Source of the DNA: Clostridia bacterium | Lineage (GTDB): Bacteria > Bacillota_A > Clostridia > Oscillospirales > CAG-272 | Direction: 5' to 3' | Length of the DNA: 19,106 nt | Assembly (NCBI GenBank): GCA_017408625.1 | Contig: JAFQUG010000344.1 | Span: forward strand, 1 to 19,106 | Shown here: in pieces, positions 11,644 to 19,106 of the stretch | How the letters are laid out: each line of letters begins with the position of its first letter | Numbering within the stretch: the stretch's first letter is position 1 | Program-made: the position numbers and the translations under genes | Notes under the pieces: generated by a model | Told to the model about the DNA's origin: nothing | What the model saw: only the letters and a program-made list of their open reading frames with translations | Database searches by the model: none

Positions 11644-13725
11644 ATGAATGCATTTACAATATTGGAAGCCATTGGTGCGATTGACGATCGCACCTTGGAA
11701 AGTGCCCTTTCCTTTGGCACGGCAACGCGCAAGGCAACGAGCGCACACAAGCCGCGCAACGCAAAAATCCTTGCGTGGATCGCCGCTGCAGCTTGCCTTT
11801 GTCTGATCCTGGCGGGGGCTGTCGGCATCATGCTCAAGGGCTTGCATACGCCCTCGGATTTCGTGGTGGAGAACAGCGTGCTGATCGCCTATACGGGCAG
11901 CGATTCGGTTATCGTTCTTCCAAAGGACGTGCAAACGATTGCAGACGGTGCTTTTCGTGATAACACCACGCTGCAAAGCATCAGCGCACCGAGCGTGACC
12001 TCGGTCGGCAGCGGAGCATTTGAAAATTGCACCGCTCTGCAAAGCGCAAGCTTCCCCGACGCCACAATGATCGGCGACCATGCCTTCCGCGGTTGCAGTT
12101 CACTGACAGAGCTGGGGATCAGCTGCGCGACGAGCGTAGGACAAGGCTTTATTGACGGTACAGGAATCGAGGTGCTGATGATCCCAGAGGTGATCGAGGG
12201 ACTTGACGAGCTGACCTTTACCGATCCGAGACCCGAGCTGTGGGGCTATCGCAACTCGCCCTTGCAGGCGTTTGCCGAGCAGTACGGCTTTACCTTTGTC
12301 GATATCGATGAGAAAACGCAGGCATTTGGCGACTTTACCTATCTGGAGTTCCCCGATCACATCCGCGTTTGCGAATATACGGGAAATCAGAGCGACATCG
12401 TCATTCCCGAGCAGATCAACGCAAAGCCCGTGACCGAGTTGAGATACGAGCTGACCGACAACTATGCACTCACATACGAGCGCGTTTCGATCAATGAGAT
12501 CACCTCATTGATCGCGCCGAGCGTACAGCGACTGATCGTTGAGCCGTGGAATGAAGAGTGGCTGAACCTATACTGCTTCCACAGCCTGACCGTGCTGGAC
12601 ATGCCCCTGCTCCGCAACCTGCCCGACCAAGCCTTTTACGAGTGCGTTTCCCTCTCACAAATCCACCTTGACAGCCTGCAAAGCATAGGCAGCGACGTGT
12701 TCTGCTGCGGACAGTTTACGGATCTGTATCTCCCGAATGCGACAAGCATCGCGACCGATGCCTTTGCACAGACCGAGATCCGCACGCTGCACGGCTACAA
12801 GGATAGCTACACGGAAGGCTGGGCAGCACAAAACGGCTACGGCTTTGTGGATATGCAAAACGACTATATGCCCGAATATGAGCCCCGGGAAATCGATGCC
12901 TCTGCACTGGTGTATCACTCGATTGCACAAAGCACCGCAAAGAATATTCCGCACGGTCAGGTCGGTGTTGACATCGCCCACGACAGAGCGGGTATACTCT
13001 ACCTACACGTTGAGGACTGGGATACCTATATCAAGACACCGTTGAAGCAATATACCGACTATTCCCGGAACTCAATTGATATGGAGCGCCACACGGCAGC
13101 CGTTTGCGGGGATACGGTATGGCTGATCGCGGGAACGCAGCCCTTGTATACGTTCAGCCAAGGCATGTCATCCTTCTCCATGCTCTCTCTTACGCGCGAC
13201 GGTGGGATGCAGACCTGGACGGCAGAGCTTGGACAGACGGTTCACCCCCTCAATCTCTCGCTATATTTCAGCGACACGCAGAACGGAAAGCTGCTGGTCG
13301 TGCATAAAGAGCAGCTTGACTATCAGCTTCTGCTGTTCGAAACCCACGACGGCGGCAGAACGTGGAGCCGCGTGCAATCCGCCTCGCTGCCCGTATCCTA
13401 CGGCAGTGCGAAGCTGGCGCGCCCCTTTGCAGCAATCGGATTTGTCAGCGATCTCGTCGGATTTGCCTCGATTGAATACTGGGCGGAAATTGAACCCGAG
13501 ACACGCACCTACCTGACCTTCGACGGCGGCAAGACCTGGAAGAAATGGAACTACCAAACCACGCCGGACGAAATACCCGAAGGATACGGAGATACCGTTG
13601 CGCTCTCCTGCAAGGACGGCGTGCTGTACCTGACCGTCAGCGTACAGGGCGGCAATTTGGAAAATCCCTATTATCTTGCGTACAAATCAACCGACAACGG
13701 CACTTCGTGGCAGCCGTGTCAGTAA
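11644..13725 (+). CDS. Membrane sensor: anti-sigma-like N-terminus, BspA-type LRR domain and Asp-box repeats
   Basis: The 693-residue protein has a cytoplasmic N-terminus (MNAFTILEAIGAIDDRTLESAL) like that of partners of clostridial ECF sigma factors, then one membrane span at about residues 42-64. Outside the cell come LRR_5/BspA-type repeats (about 80-180 and again 290-370: 'IADGAFRDNTTLQSI', 'VGSGAFENCTALQSA', 'IGDHAFRGCSSLTEL'). The C-terminal part carries sialidase-type Asp boxes at DGGRTW (Asp569), DGGKTW (Asp627) and DNGTSW (Asp684), with a degenerate one at Asp519, suggesting a beta-propeller. Asp boxes are structural, and no sialidase active site is evident. A GGAGGG site precedes the ATG. 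Position and topology suggest it senses a surface ligand and releases the sigma factor; the anti-sigma role is inferred. Confidence 0.8.
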   Translation: MNAFTILEAIGAIDDRTLESALSFGTATRKATSAHKPRNAKILAWIAAAACLCLILAGAVGIMLKGLHTPSDFVVENSVLIAYTGSDSVIVLPKDVQTIADGAFRDNTTLQSISAPSVTSVGSGAFENCTALQSASFPDATMIGDHAFRGCSSLTELGISCATSVGQGFIDGTGIEVLMIPEVIEGLDELTFTDPRPELWGYRNSPLQAFAEQYGFTFVDIDEKTQAFGDFTYLEFPDHIRVCEYTGNQSDIVIPEQINAKPVTELRYELTDNYALTYERVSINEITSLIAPSVQRLIVEPWNEEWLNLYCFHSLTVLDMPLLRNLPDQAFYECVSLSQIHLDSLQSIGSDVFCCGQFTDLYLPNATSIATDAFAQTEIRTLHGYKDSYTEGWAAQNGYGFVDMQNDYMPEYEPREIDASALVYHSIAQSTAKNIPHGQVGVDIAHDRAGILYLHVEDWDTYIKTPLKQYTDYSRNSIDMERHTAAVCGDTVWLIAGTQPLYTFSQGMSSFSMLSLTRDGGMQTWTAELGQTVHPLNLSLYFSDTQNGKLLVVHKEQLDYQLLLFETHDGGRTWSRVQSASLPVSYGSAKLARPFAAIGFVSDLVGFASIEYWAEIEPETRTYLTFDGGKTWKKWNYQTTPDEIPEGYGDTVALSCKDGVLYLTVSVQGGNLENPYYLAYKSTDNGTSWQPCQ

Positions 13726-13727
13726 AC

Positions 13728-13765
13728 ATTAAGATCCCCCGACCTACAGGTCGGGGGATCTTAAT
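13728..13765. terminator. Shared terminator hairpin of convergent genes
   Basis: A perfect 17-bp stem (13728-13744 with 13749-13765) with a TACA loop lies between the sensor gene and the DHHW gene. T tracts are short on both sides, but stem strength and position support a bidirectional terminator. Confidence 0.7.
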
Positions 13766-13776
13766 ATATGGTGTAC

Positions 13777-15021
13777 TTACTTCGCATACCTCACGCCGGC
13801 AAGCGCGTTGTTTTCGATCATGTTTTCGGCATTGTACACGATCAGCACACCGTCGCAGCCGAACTGCTCCGCATAATACGAGAGCGGCTTGACCCCTCCC
13901 GCGGAAAGATTGATTACGACAAGATCATAATGCTGCGCCAAAAACGGCACCATGCTGTTAAAGAAGGAATCCTTGAGCACAAGCAGCGTTTCTCTTTGCT
14001 CGTCGGTGTTCTTTTTGACGGTCAGAATGCCGTGCGTGCCGTCCAGGAACGCGGAATACTTATCTTTCTGTTCAAGATATTCGCGGTTATAAAAGCCGGA
14101 AAAGCTATCACCGCGGACAAAGTCAATATAGGATTTGCCCTGCTCGTTCTGCCCCGTCTGCATGGTCCAATCGGTGACGGTATAATTCTCCTCGCCCTCG
14201 AAGTGCCACAGCTCGATCTGATCGGGGCCGACAAACTTCAAGCCCGCGCGAGACCAGGTCGTGCCGTAAAAGCCTTCAACCGTTTCGATGGTGAACATGC
14301 TTTCGGGGATGATCTCGCTTTGCTTTCCCCATTCGTTCATAAGCGAACAGTACGCCATATACGCGCCCTTGGTGGTCCAGTGGTGGTCGGTGCGGTAATA
14401 GACGTATTCCCCGCTCGCGTATGCGGCCTGCATGGGGGCTCTCAGGTCAAGGCAGCATACGGAATCATCAAGTCCCGCGTCGATATCCGCCCACAGGGCG
14501 TCGGCCGACTGCATGGGATAGTTGGTCTGCGCGCCCACCACGTCCAGCGTACGCGGCGGGATGATCACAGTCAGCTCAAGGCCTTGCGCCGCAAGCTCTG
14601 CCTGCAGCTTGTTCAGCGCATTCGTTTGCGCGTCAATGCTCTCTTTGGCATAAAAATCGGTGTCGTACACGCGGGTCAGGCGATCGATATACGCGTCAAA
14701 CCAGCGCACGGTCAGTTGGCCGTCCTTGCCCGGCACAACGCCGTTGTTCTCCCCTTTTCCAAGGGCCAGCTCAGAAAGTCCCTTGAGTCCCACCAGCGCG
14801 TCACGCGCGGGAAACTGGTCGGCAAAATACTCGTTCATATCCTGCCCGAATTCACCGTCGAAAAACGACTTCCATGACCACTTGGGAAAGGTCTGCAGGC
14901 TTCGGTTTTCCTCTTTGGAAAAATCCTTGTCGGGCAGTACCGCAAACAGGATCAGCCCCAGTGCCAGAGGAATGACAAACAGCAGCACTGTCAGAAGATT
15001 GGTGATTTTTTGATGCTTCAT
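13777..15021 (-). CDS. DHHW-family protein, partner of MBOAT acyltransferase
   Basis: The 414-residue protein has one N-terminal span (LLTVLLFVIPLALGLILFAVL) and an extracytoplasmic domain with the family motif TDHHWT (Asp212, His213, His214, Trp215) and a downstream LVLKDSFFNSMVPFL segment. These are the SGNH/AlgX-AlgJ-like features of proteins that work with MBOAT enzymes in O-acetylating exported polysaccharides. In AlgX-type enzymes the Asp-His pair and Ser form the active site; DSF here is the likely serine motif. The ATG has GAGGAGG upstream and begins 12 bp after the MBOAT stop, so they form one operon. The target polymer is unknown. Confidence 0.87.
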   Translation of the reverse strand: MKHQKITNLLTVLLFVIPLALGLILFAVLPDKDFSKEENRSLQTFPKWSWKSFFDGEFGQDMNEYFADQFPARDALVGLKGLSELALGKGENNGVVPGKDGQLTVRWFDAYIDRLTRVYDTDFYAKESIDAQTNALNKLQAELAAQGLELTVIIPPRTLDVVGAQTNYPMQSADALWADIDAGLDDSVCCLDLRAPMQAAYASGEYVYYRTDHHWTTKGAYMAYCSLMNEWGKQSEIIPESMFTIETVEGFYGTTWSRAGLKFVGPDQIELWHFEGEENYTVTDWTMQTGQNEQGKSYIDFVRGDSFSGFYNREYLEQKDKYSAFLDGTHGILTVKKNTDEQRETLLVLKDSFFNSMVPFLAQHYDLVVINLSAGGVKPLSYYAEQFGCDGVLIVYNAENMIENNALAGVRYAK

Positions 15022-15033
15022 GCTTGCCTCCTC

Positions 15034-16446
15034 TCAGAAAATATAATACAGGAACGGACTGAAGGTGGAATCTACCAGATATGCCGTGCAAAGCACTAAG
15101 ATTGCCGCGCAAAGCACGGGCGTGGCATACATGACCACGGGCTTGTCCTTGATCTTTTCAAAGATCTTTTTGGGCAGCGGCGTCGCGCCCACAAAGCAGA
15201 CCGCAAGCAGCGGCAGATAGCGCAGTGCCTCGTAGACGATCACGGGAGAGGCAAAGCCCACCGTACCCGCACCGAACAGCCCCGCAAAGATATTCCAGCC
15301 CTCGGACAGATTTGGGAATGCGAAAATGATCCAGCCGATGCCGATCAACAAAAGCGCATACGCATGCGAGAACACGCGCGGAAGCTTTTCAAGCAAATTG
15401 AGTAAGAACGCCTTTTCGAGGACTAAGATGACCAGGAAATACACGCCCCATAAGACGAAATTCCAGGATGCGCCATGCCAAAGGCCTGTCAGCAGCCACA
15501 CGACGGCAAGGTTGAGATACTGCCGCGCCTTTCCCTTGCGGTTGCCGCCAAGAGGAATATACACGTACTCGCGGAACCAGGTGGACAGCGTAATGTGCCA
15601 GCGACGCCAGAATTCGGTAATGCTCCTTGAAATATAAGGGTAATCAAAATTTTCGACAAAGTGAAAGCCGAACATTTTGCCCAGACCAATGGCCATGTCG
15701 GAGTATCCCGAGAAGTCGTAGTAAATGTGCAAGGTGTAGCAAATGACCGTCATCCACGCGCCAAGCGCGGTATGCTCAAAGCCCGCAGCCTCGGAAAAAT
15801 ACGCAAATGCGGCAGCGGCAGCGTCACCCAGCAGCACCTTTTTGGCAAGACCCGCGCAAAAGCGGCGCACGCCTGCGGCAAAAACGGCAACGCTCTCGCG
15901 TCTGCCCATCAGCTGGTCGTCCACGTCGCGGTAGCGCACGATGGGACCCGCGATCAGCTGCGGAAACAGCGTGACATAGGTACCGAACGCAATATAGTTC
16001 TTCTGCACCTCGGTCTCGTGGCGGTACAGATCAATGGTGTACGACATGATCTGGAAGGTATAAAACGAGATACCGATGGGCAAGGAAAGCCCCTCGATCG
16101 GCTTGGCCACGCCCTGCAAAAACGGGATGAGCGAGAGCGTTTCCATGGTGAAATTGAAGTACTTGAAGAACAAAAGGAACGACAGATTGAGAGCAAGCGA
16201 AACGATCATGGCCGCCTTGCATTTTTTCGGCGCGGTATGGCGGTATTTATCAATAAAGAAGCCGCCCACGTAGGCCACCGTGATCGACACCAGCATCAGC
16301 GCGATATAGACAGGCTCGCCCCATCCGTAAAACAAAAGCGAGACGACAAAAAGCACCACGTTGCGCCATTTTCTCGGCACGACGTAGTACAAGGCCATCG
16401 TCAGAATCAGATATGCAAACAAAAAGATCAGCGAAGAAAAGACCAC
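15034..16446 (-). CDS. MBOAT-family membrane O-acyltransferase (AlgI/DltB-like)
   Basis: The 470-residue polytopic protein matches bacterial MBOAT acyltransferases. It has the start VFSSLIFLFAYLILTMALYYVVPRKWRN, the GISFYTFQIMSYTIDLYR segment, the FPQLIAGPIVRY motif, FWRRWHITLSTWFREYVYIPLGGNR, and LTGLWHGASWNF with the invariant His324. Such enzymes pass an acyl group across the membrane for O-acylation of a surface polysaccharide, together with the DHHW partner encoded immediately downstream. The start is a GTG at 16446 with AGGAG six bases upstream. A consensus promoter lies about 75 bp upstream. Confidence 0.93.
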   Translation of the reverse strand: MVFSSLIFLFAYLILTMALYYVVPRKWRNVVLFVVSLLFYGWGEPVYIALMLVSITVAYVGGFFIDKYRHTAPKKCKAAMIVSLALNLSFLLFFKYFNFTMETLSLIPFLQGVAKPIEGLSLPIGISFYTFQIMSYTIDLYRHETEVQKNYIAFGTYVTLFPQLIAGPIVRYRDVDDQLMGRRESVAVFAAGVRRFCAGLAKKVLLGDAAAAAFAYFSEAAGFEHTALGAWMTVICYTLHIYYDFSGYSDMAIGLGKMFGFHFVENFDYPYISRSITEFWRRWHITLSTWFREYVYIPLGGNRKGKARQYLNLAVVWLLTGLWHGASWNFVLWGVYFLVILVLEKAFLLNLLEKLPRVFSHAYALLLIGIGWIIFAFPNLSEGWNIFAGLFGAGTVGFASPVIVYEALRYLPLLAVCFVGATPLPKKIFEKIKDKPVVMYATPVLCAAILVLCTAYLVDSTFSPFLYYIF

Positions 16447-16519
16447 GGCAAGCTCCTATGCAAAAATTCTATATTCATGGTTTCCGTAAAAACCGGGGAT
16501 TATTCTAAAGTATAAATAT

Positions 16520-16548
16520 ATTATAAAGTATTGCACGGATTTTGTCAA
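16520..16548 (-). promoter_or_regulatory. Perfect consensus sigma-A promoter of the MBOAT-DHHW operon
   Basis: On the minus strand TTGACA (16548-16543), a 17-nt spacer and TATAAT (16525-16520) match the consensus at every position. The surrounding sequence is AT-rich. Confidence 0.85.
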
Positions 16549-16585
16549 CGGCAAGTGTGTCGGTTTGGGGGAAATATTTGGCAAA

Positions 16586-16607
16586 GAAAAAGGCGTGCAA
16601 CACGCCT
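16586..16607 (-). terminator. Terminator of the membrane HTH gene
   Basis: On the minus strand AGGCGTG, a 3-nt loop and CACGCCT are followed by TTTTC. It lies about 20 bp after the stop at 16625. The outside A and T runs could allow function on both strands. Confidence 0.8.
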
Positions 16608-16624
16608 TTTTTCATTTGTATGCA

Positions 16625-17788
16625 TTACGGCAGATGCACAGTCAGCGTTTTCTCTTCTTGGTTTTCTCCCGATTTGTAGACGATCTCGGCATCTCCGCCC
16701 GCACTGATACCGGAGCATGAAATCGGGTACTTTGCATCCGGATTAAAATTCTCCAACGGATATGCCTCGGAATACGCCCGTGCATCGAAAATATCCTGTA
16801 CGGCAACGCTGTACTGCCCTTGATTCTCGATAACGTACATCACGTAGCCCTCGTGCGCTTCTATGACGTGCAAAAACGGTTCGCTGATCTCCCCGCTCTC
16901 CACGTTGCAATAGACGGTTTTATCAGTGGAAACATCCTCGGAACACGGCAAGCTCACGCCTATGACACCCATTCCGACGTAATTGGTCGTGGGATATTGC
17001 TCCAAATTCTCTCCCGAGATCATCACGTTACCGCGATCGTCATATACCGCATAGCTGTAAAGACCGCTTTCCCCACTGTACTGTACCCGGCAATTATCAT
17101 ATATGCTTGCGTCGTCCAAATCATATCGGGTCACGTCGTGCAACGCGCCTTGGAACATGTCAAAATGTCCCTTGTCGTACATGTTAAACACACCTTCTAT
17201 GATCACGTATTCCCCGTTATATCTTCGCAATCTCTCACCGTGTGGGGCAAGCTGCTCGCCAAGCTCGATCCAGATCTGATCGTTGGTATGGTTTTCCCAC
17301 GCCTCTTTGCTTGCGCTGATGTAATTCCCTTCAAAATCGAGATTTCCCACAGCAGTCAAGCGCACCTTGACCCCATGGTACCGCTCGGGCGTGGCGATCA
17401 GGTCGATCATGGATACGTCAACGACATAATTGTCGGACAAACTGCCAAAGCCACCGAAAAGCACGTATTCCATGCGCTCACGCATCTGTCTTGCATACGT
17501 ACCGATCCCACCAAGAGCAAGCAAAAGTGCCAGAAGTAAAGCGATCCCCGATACAAGCAGGATTCTGTTCTGCAAGCGGAGCTTGCGAAGTGTGAGATTG
17601 ACCCATGCAGCGGTCGGGATATCCAGCACATCGGTCAATTTTTGCATATGGTCGGAGTCGGGCACGGCTCTGCCCTTTTCCCATTTGATCAGCGTTTGTT
17701 CGGGTACGCCGACCGTCTCTGCCAGTGCAGCGGTGCTCAGCTGCTTTTGCAGCCTGTAGGCGCGAATCATTTTTCCGATACTTTTCAT
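16625..17788 (-). CDS. Membrane-anchored HTH (XRE-type) protein with large extracytoplasmic domain
   Basis: The 387-residue protein starts with a Cro/C1-type helix-turn-helix (about residues 4-58: MIRAYRLQKQLSTAALAETVGV, then TLIKWEKGRAVPD), continues with a basic stretch and one membrane span at about 76-97, and ends in a roughly 280-residue outer domain of no recognised family. That domain holds a segment (about 125-235) with strand-rich, OB-fold-like phrases (TPERYHGVKVRLTAVGNLDF, YVIIEGVFNMYDKG) followed by a Tyr/Asp-rich region. The layout suggests one-component signalling from outside to DNA, but the HTH may only bind protein or be vestigial. GGAGA precedes the ATG and a consensus promoter lies upstream; it is transcribed alone. 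Relation to the neighbouring acyltransferase operon is not shown. Confidence 0.75.
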   Translation of the reverse strand: MKSIGKMIRAYRLQKQLSTAALAETVGVPEQTLIKWEKGRAVPDSDHMQKLTDVLDIPTAAWVNLTLRKLRLQNRILLVSGIALLLALLLALGGIGTYARQMRERMEYVLFGGFGSLSDNYVVDVSMIDLIATPERYHGVKVRLTAVGNLDFEGNYISASKEAWENHTNDQIWIELGEQLAPHGERLRRYNGEYVIIEGVFNMYDKGHFDMFQGALHDVTRYDLDDASIYDNCRVQYSGESGLYSYAVYDDRGNVMISGENLEQYPTTNYVGMGVIGVSLPCSEDVSTDKTVYCNVESGEISEPFLHVIEAHEGYVMYVIENQGQYSVAVQDIFDARAYSEAYPLENFNPDAKYPISCSGISAGGDAEIVYKSGENQEEKTLTVHLP

Positions 17789-17817
17789 GGCGTTCTCCTT
17801 TGCATATTTCTGATTTC

Positions 17818-17846
17818 ATTATATCATGTGAGCAATGGGCTGTCAA
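17818..17846 (-). promoter_or_regulatory. Perfect consensus sigma-A promoter of the membrane HTH gene
   Basis: On the minus strand TTGACA (17846-17841), 17 nt, TATAAT (17823-17818), about 30 bp upstream of the ATG. Confidence 0.85.
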
Positions 17847-17980
17847 GTAAACCGCCTTTCACCTGTATAGACGTGATTTTTTCTTAAAAGTTTATCTCTT
17901 TTGCAATTTTTATCAAAAAATTCAAAATACACGGTTTTTTTGAAACAGATGCGTACGTACCACAATTTTGCTCTACCATA

Positions 17981-18009
17981 TTGCATTTTTCGCCGTTCTG
18001 TGATATAAT
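17981..18009 (+). promoter_or_regulatory. Sigma-A promoter of the Thr/Glu-rich lipoprotein gene
   Basis: TTGCAT (17981-17986), a 17-nt spacer and TATAAT (18004-18009) with TG one base before the -10. The predicted start near 18016 leaves a leader of about 50 nt. The rest of 17880-17980 is AT-rich with nothing else recognised. Confidence 0.65.
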
Positions 18010-18064
18010 CACTACCGTCTTCCCTGATTTAGGGAGAAAGTTGAAACACGAAAGGAAAAGAATC

Positions 18065-19054
18065 ATGAAAAAGTTACTCATTTTATTGGCTCTTTGCATG
18101 GTCTTCTCGGTCGTGCTTGTCGCATGTGAGACTACACCCGACACCTCCGATGAAACCACCGATGCAAAAACCACCACCGAAGAAGTGACCACCCAGCCCG
18201 AGGCTGAGACCTCCACCGAGGAAGTCACCACCGAGCCCGATGCAGAAACCTCTACCGAGGAAGTGACCACCGAGCCCGATGAACAGACCACTCCCGAAGA
18301 GGAAAGCACCGAGCCCACGCCCGAGCCCGTCAAGGTGATCGCAGCGATGTCCTGGGATACCCTGGCCACCATTCACCCCGTGATCGGTAAGGCAATCATC
18401 AACAACGGCGGCGAATACGGCACATGGAACGGCACCGCTACCATTGACACCAACGATACCGCTCTCTCCCTGTTCGGCTGGATCGCATATTTCACCGAAA
18501 CCGAGGGCACAGTTGGCTACTGCTTCAACGACGGTGAGCACGTTTATAACGATGCGTTCACCTTTACTGCAGAGTCCGGCGTACAGGATCACATCCACTC
18601 CAACTGCCCCGGTGCACTCAGCGCATGCAGATTCCAGTTTGACATTCCTCTTGCAGACCTGGGCGCAGGCACTCACAAGCTGTCCGTTTTTGCCAAGGAT
18701 CCCGCAGGCAACGAGGAGCTGATCAAGGACATTACCCTGATCATTGAGCAGGTTGATCCCGTTGAAGAGCTCAAGCCCGTTGTATTTGACGGCACCAACG
18801 GTACTGTGACCGTAGAGGCAGGCGGCGTTTGCAAGTTCACCGTTGAGGGCTTTGGCGGCAAGACCATGACCATTGCCAACTCCGCACAGTGCACCGTTAC
18901 CGCAGGCACCTATACCCTGCCCGCCGACACCATCGGCGCAAACAGTGAGCGCGTACAGTTCATCCCCGGTCCCGGCGAGGGTTGGGACAGCTTTGAGCTG
19001 ACCATTCACAACACCACCGGTGCAGAGCTGCAGATCGTACTGACCATTCAGTAA
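18065..19054 (+). CDS. Putative lipoprotein with Thr/Glu-rich repeat stalk and Ig-like outer region
   Basis: The 329-residue product has a lipoprotein signal with lipobox LVAC and acylated Cys21. A stalk follows, made of three 13-residue repeats of the type TEEVTTEPDAETS (residues 38-76) and a Pro/Glu tail, as in surface proteins that project through the cell wall. The rest holds two beta-rich segments: one with AMSWDTLATIHPVIGKAI and FGWIAYFTETEGTVGYCFNDG, ending in a typical Ig-like phrase (GTHKLSVFAKDPAGNEELIKDITLII), and a C-terminal one (DGTNGTVTVEAGGVCKFTVEGF to the end). No catalytic motif or named family is recognised. ATG 18065 is chosen over an upstream in-frame ATG at 17981, which overlaps the promoter; AAAGGAAAAG lies just before 18065. 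Confidence 0.8.
   Translation: MKKLLILLALCMVFSVVLVACETTPDTSDETTDAKTTTEEVTTQPEAETSTEEVTTEPDAETSTEEVTTEPDEQTTPEEESTEPTPEPVKVIAAMSWDTLATIHPVIGKAIINNGGEYGTWNGTATIDTNDTALSLFGWIAYFTETEGTVGYCFNDGEHVYNDAFTFTAESGVQDHIHSNCPGALSACRFQFDIPLADLGAGTHKLSVFAKDPAGNEELIKDITLIIEQVDPVEELKPVVFDGTNGTVTVEAGGVCKFTVEGFGGKTMTIANSAQCTVTAGTYTLPADTIGANSERVQFIPGPGEGWDSFELTIHNTTGAELQIVLTIQ
18176..18292 (+). repeat. Three 39-bp in-frame tandem repeats in the lipoprotein stalk
   Basis: Three units of 13 codons encode TEEVTTQPEAETS, TEEVTTEPDAETS and TEEVTTEPDEQTT. The DNA copies differ mostly at third positions, so copy-number change by slippage is possible but not recent. Confidence 0.8.
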
Positions 19055-19065
19055 TCTGCATTTCC

Positions 19066-19101
19066 CCGACTCCCTTGCCACGGCAAGGGAGTCGGTTTTT
19101 T
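19066..19101 (+). terminator. Strong intrinsic terminator of the lipoprotein gene
   Basis: A perfect 13-bp GC-rich stem (19066-19078 with 19083-19095), a 4-nt loop and six T residues follow the stop by about 12 bp. Confidence 0.9.
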
Positions 19102-19106
19102 ATCCC

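Noticed and set aside
13768..14877. 369-codon plus-strand ORF opposite the DHHW gene
   Set aside because: It is antisense to a well-recognised protein, has no ribosome site and no coherent domain; high GC makes long antisense frames common.
15661..16515. 284-codon plus-strand ORF opposite the MBOAT gene
   Set aside because: Its His/Arg/Gln-rich translation is the mirror of a hydrophobic membrane protein and runs over that operon's promoter.
18176..18292. Tandem repeats considered as a CRISPR array
   Set aside because: There are no spacers; the 39-bp units are contiguous, in frame and coding.
18083..19081. 332-codon minus-strand ORF opposite the terminal lipoprotein gene
   Set aside because: Its Gly/Cys-rich composition reflects the repeats on the other strand; it overlaps the terminator and has no start signals.

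Overview
The window comes from an endospore-forming member of the Clostridia. It carries the 3' half of a sporulation sigma factor (SigK type), spoVAD and spoVAE, and an alpha/beta small acid-soluble spore protein gene. Consensus sigma-A promoters, strong Shine-Dalgarno sites, lipobox lipoproteins and the style of the ECF sigma/anti-sigma pair all fit an uncultured gut-type Oscillospirales-like lineage; the exact taxon is inference. Most genes have moderately high GC, except one clearly AT-rich gene at 1006-2370.

Left end (1-3900): the window opens with the end of an unidentified acidic ORF, then the C-terminal half of sigK. The sigK frame becomes recognisable at an AATGA pentamer (137-141), the core at which skin elements interrupt sigK in Bacillus. 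A skin-like element therefore probably lies to the left. Downstream, an AT-rich segment (693-2436) holds a strong promoter, a highly structured RNA ending in a terminator, and a lipoprotein gene. It is flanked by 112-bp direct repeats of the spoVAE 3' end (581-692 and 2437-2548), the geometry of an island integrated at a gene's 3' end. spoVAD-spoVAE follow on the minus strand, with a forespore-type promoter candidate overlapping a divergent housekeeping promoter.

Middle (3900-10750): a uridine phosphorylase gene (+) is separated by a palindrome-rich 385-bp convergent intergenic region from a minus-strand operon: M29 aminopeptidase, GH39-like protein, GH78 alpha-L-rhamnosidase-like enzyme. The GH39-like protein lacks the catalytic acid/base of its family. 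Upstream are the ssp gene, which appears to use an AUU start, and a vanZ-like gene, both on the minus strand.

Right part (10750-19106): a structured divergent intergenic region leads to an ECF sigma factor gene and a partner encoding an anti-sigma-like N-terminus, one membrane span, BspA-type leucine-rich repeats and Asp-box repeats. On the minus strand lie an MBOAT acyltransferase plus DHHW protein (polysaccharide O-acylation module) with its own consensus promoter, and a membrane-anchored HTH regulator. The window ends with a Thr/Glu-rich lipoprotein gene and its terminator.

The observations most worth following are the interrupted sigK, the spoVAE-tail island with its structured RNA, the AUU-start ssp gene, the catalytically altered GH39-like protein and the sigma factor/LRR/Asp-box sensor pair.
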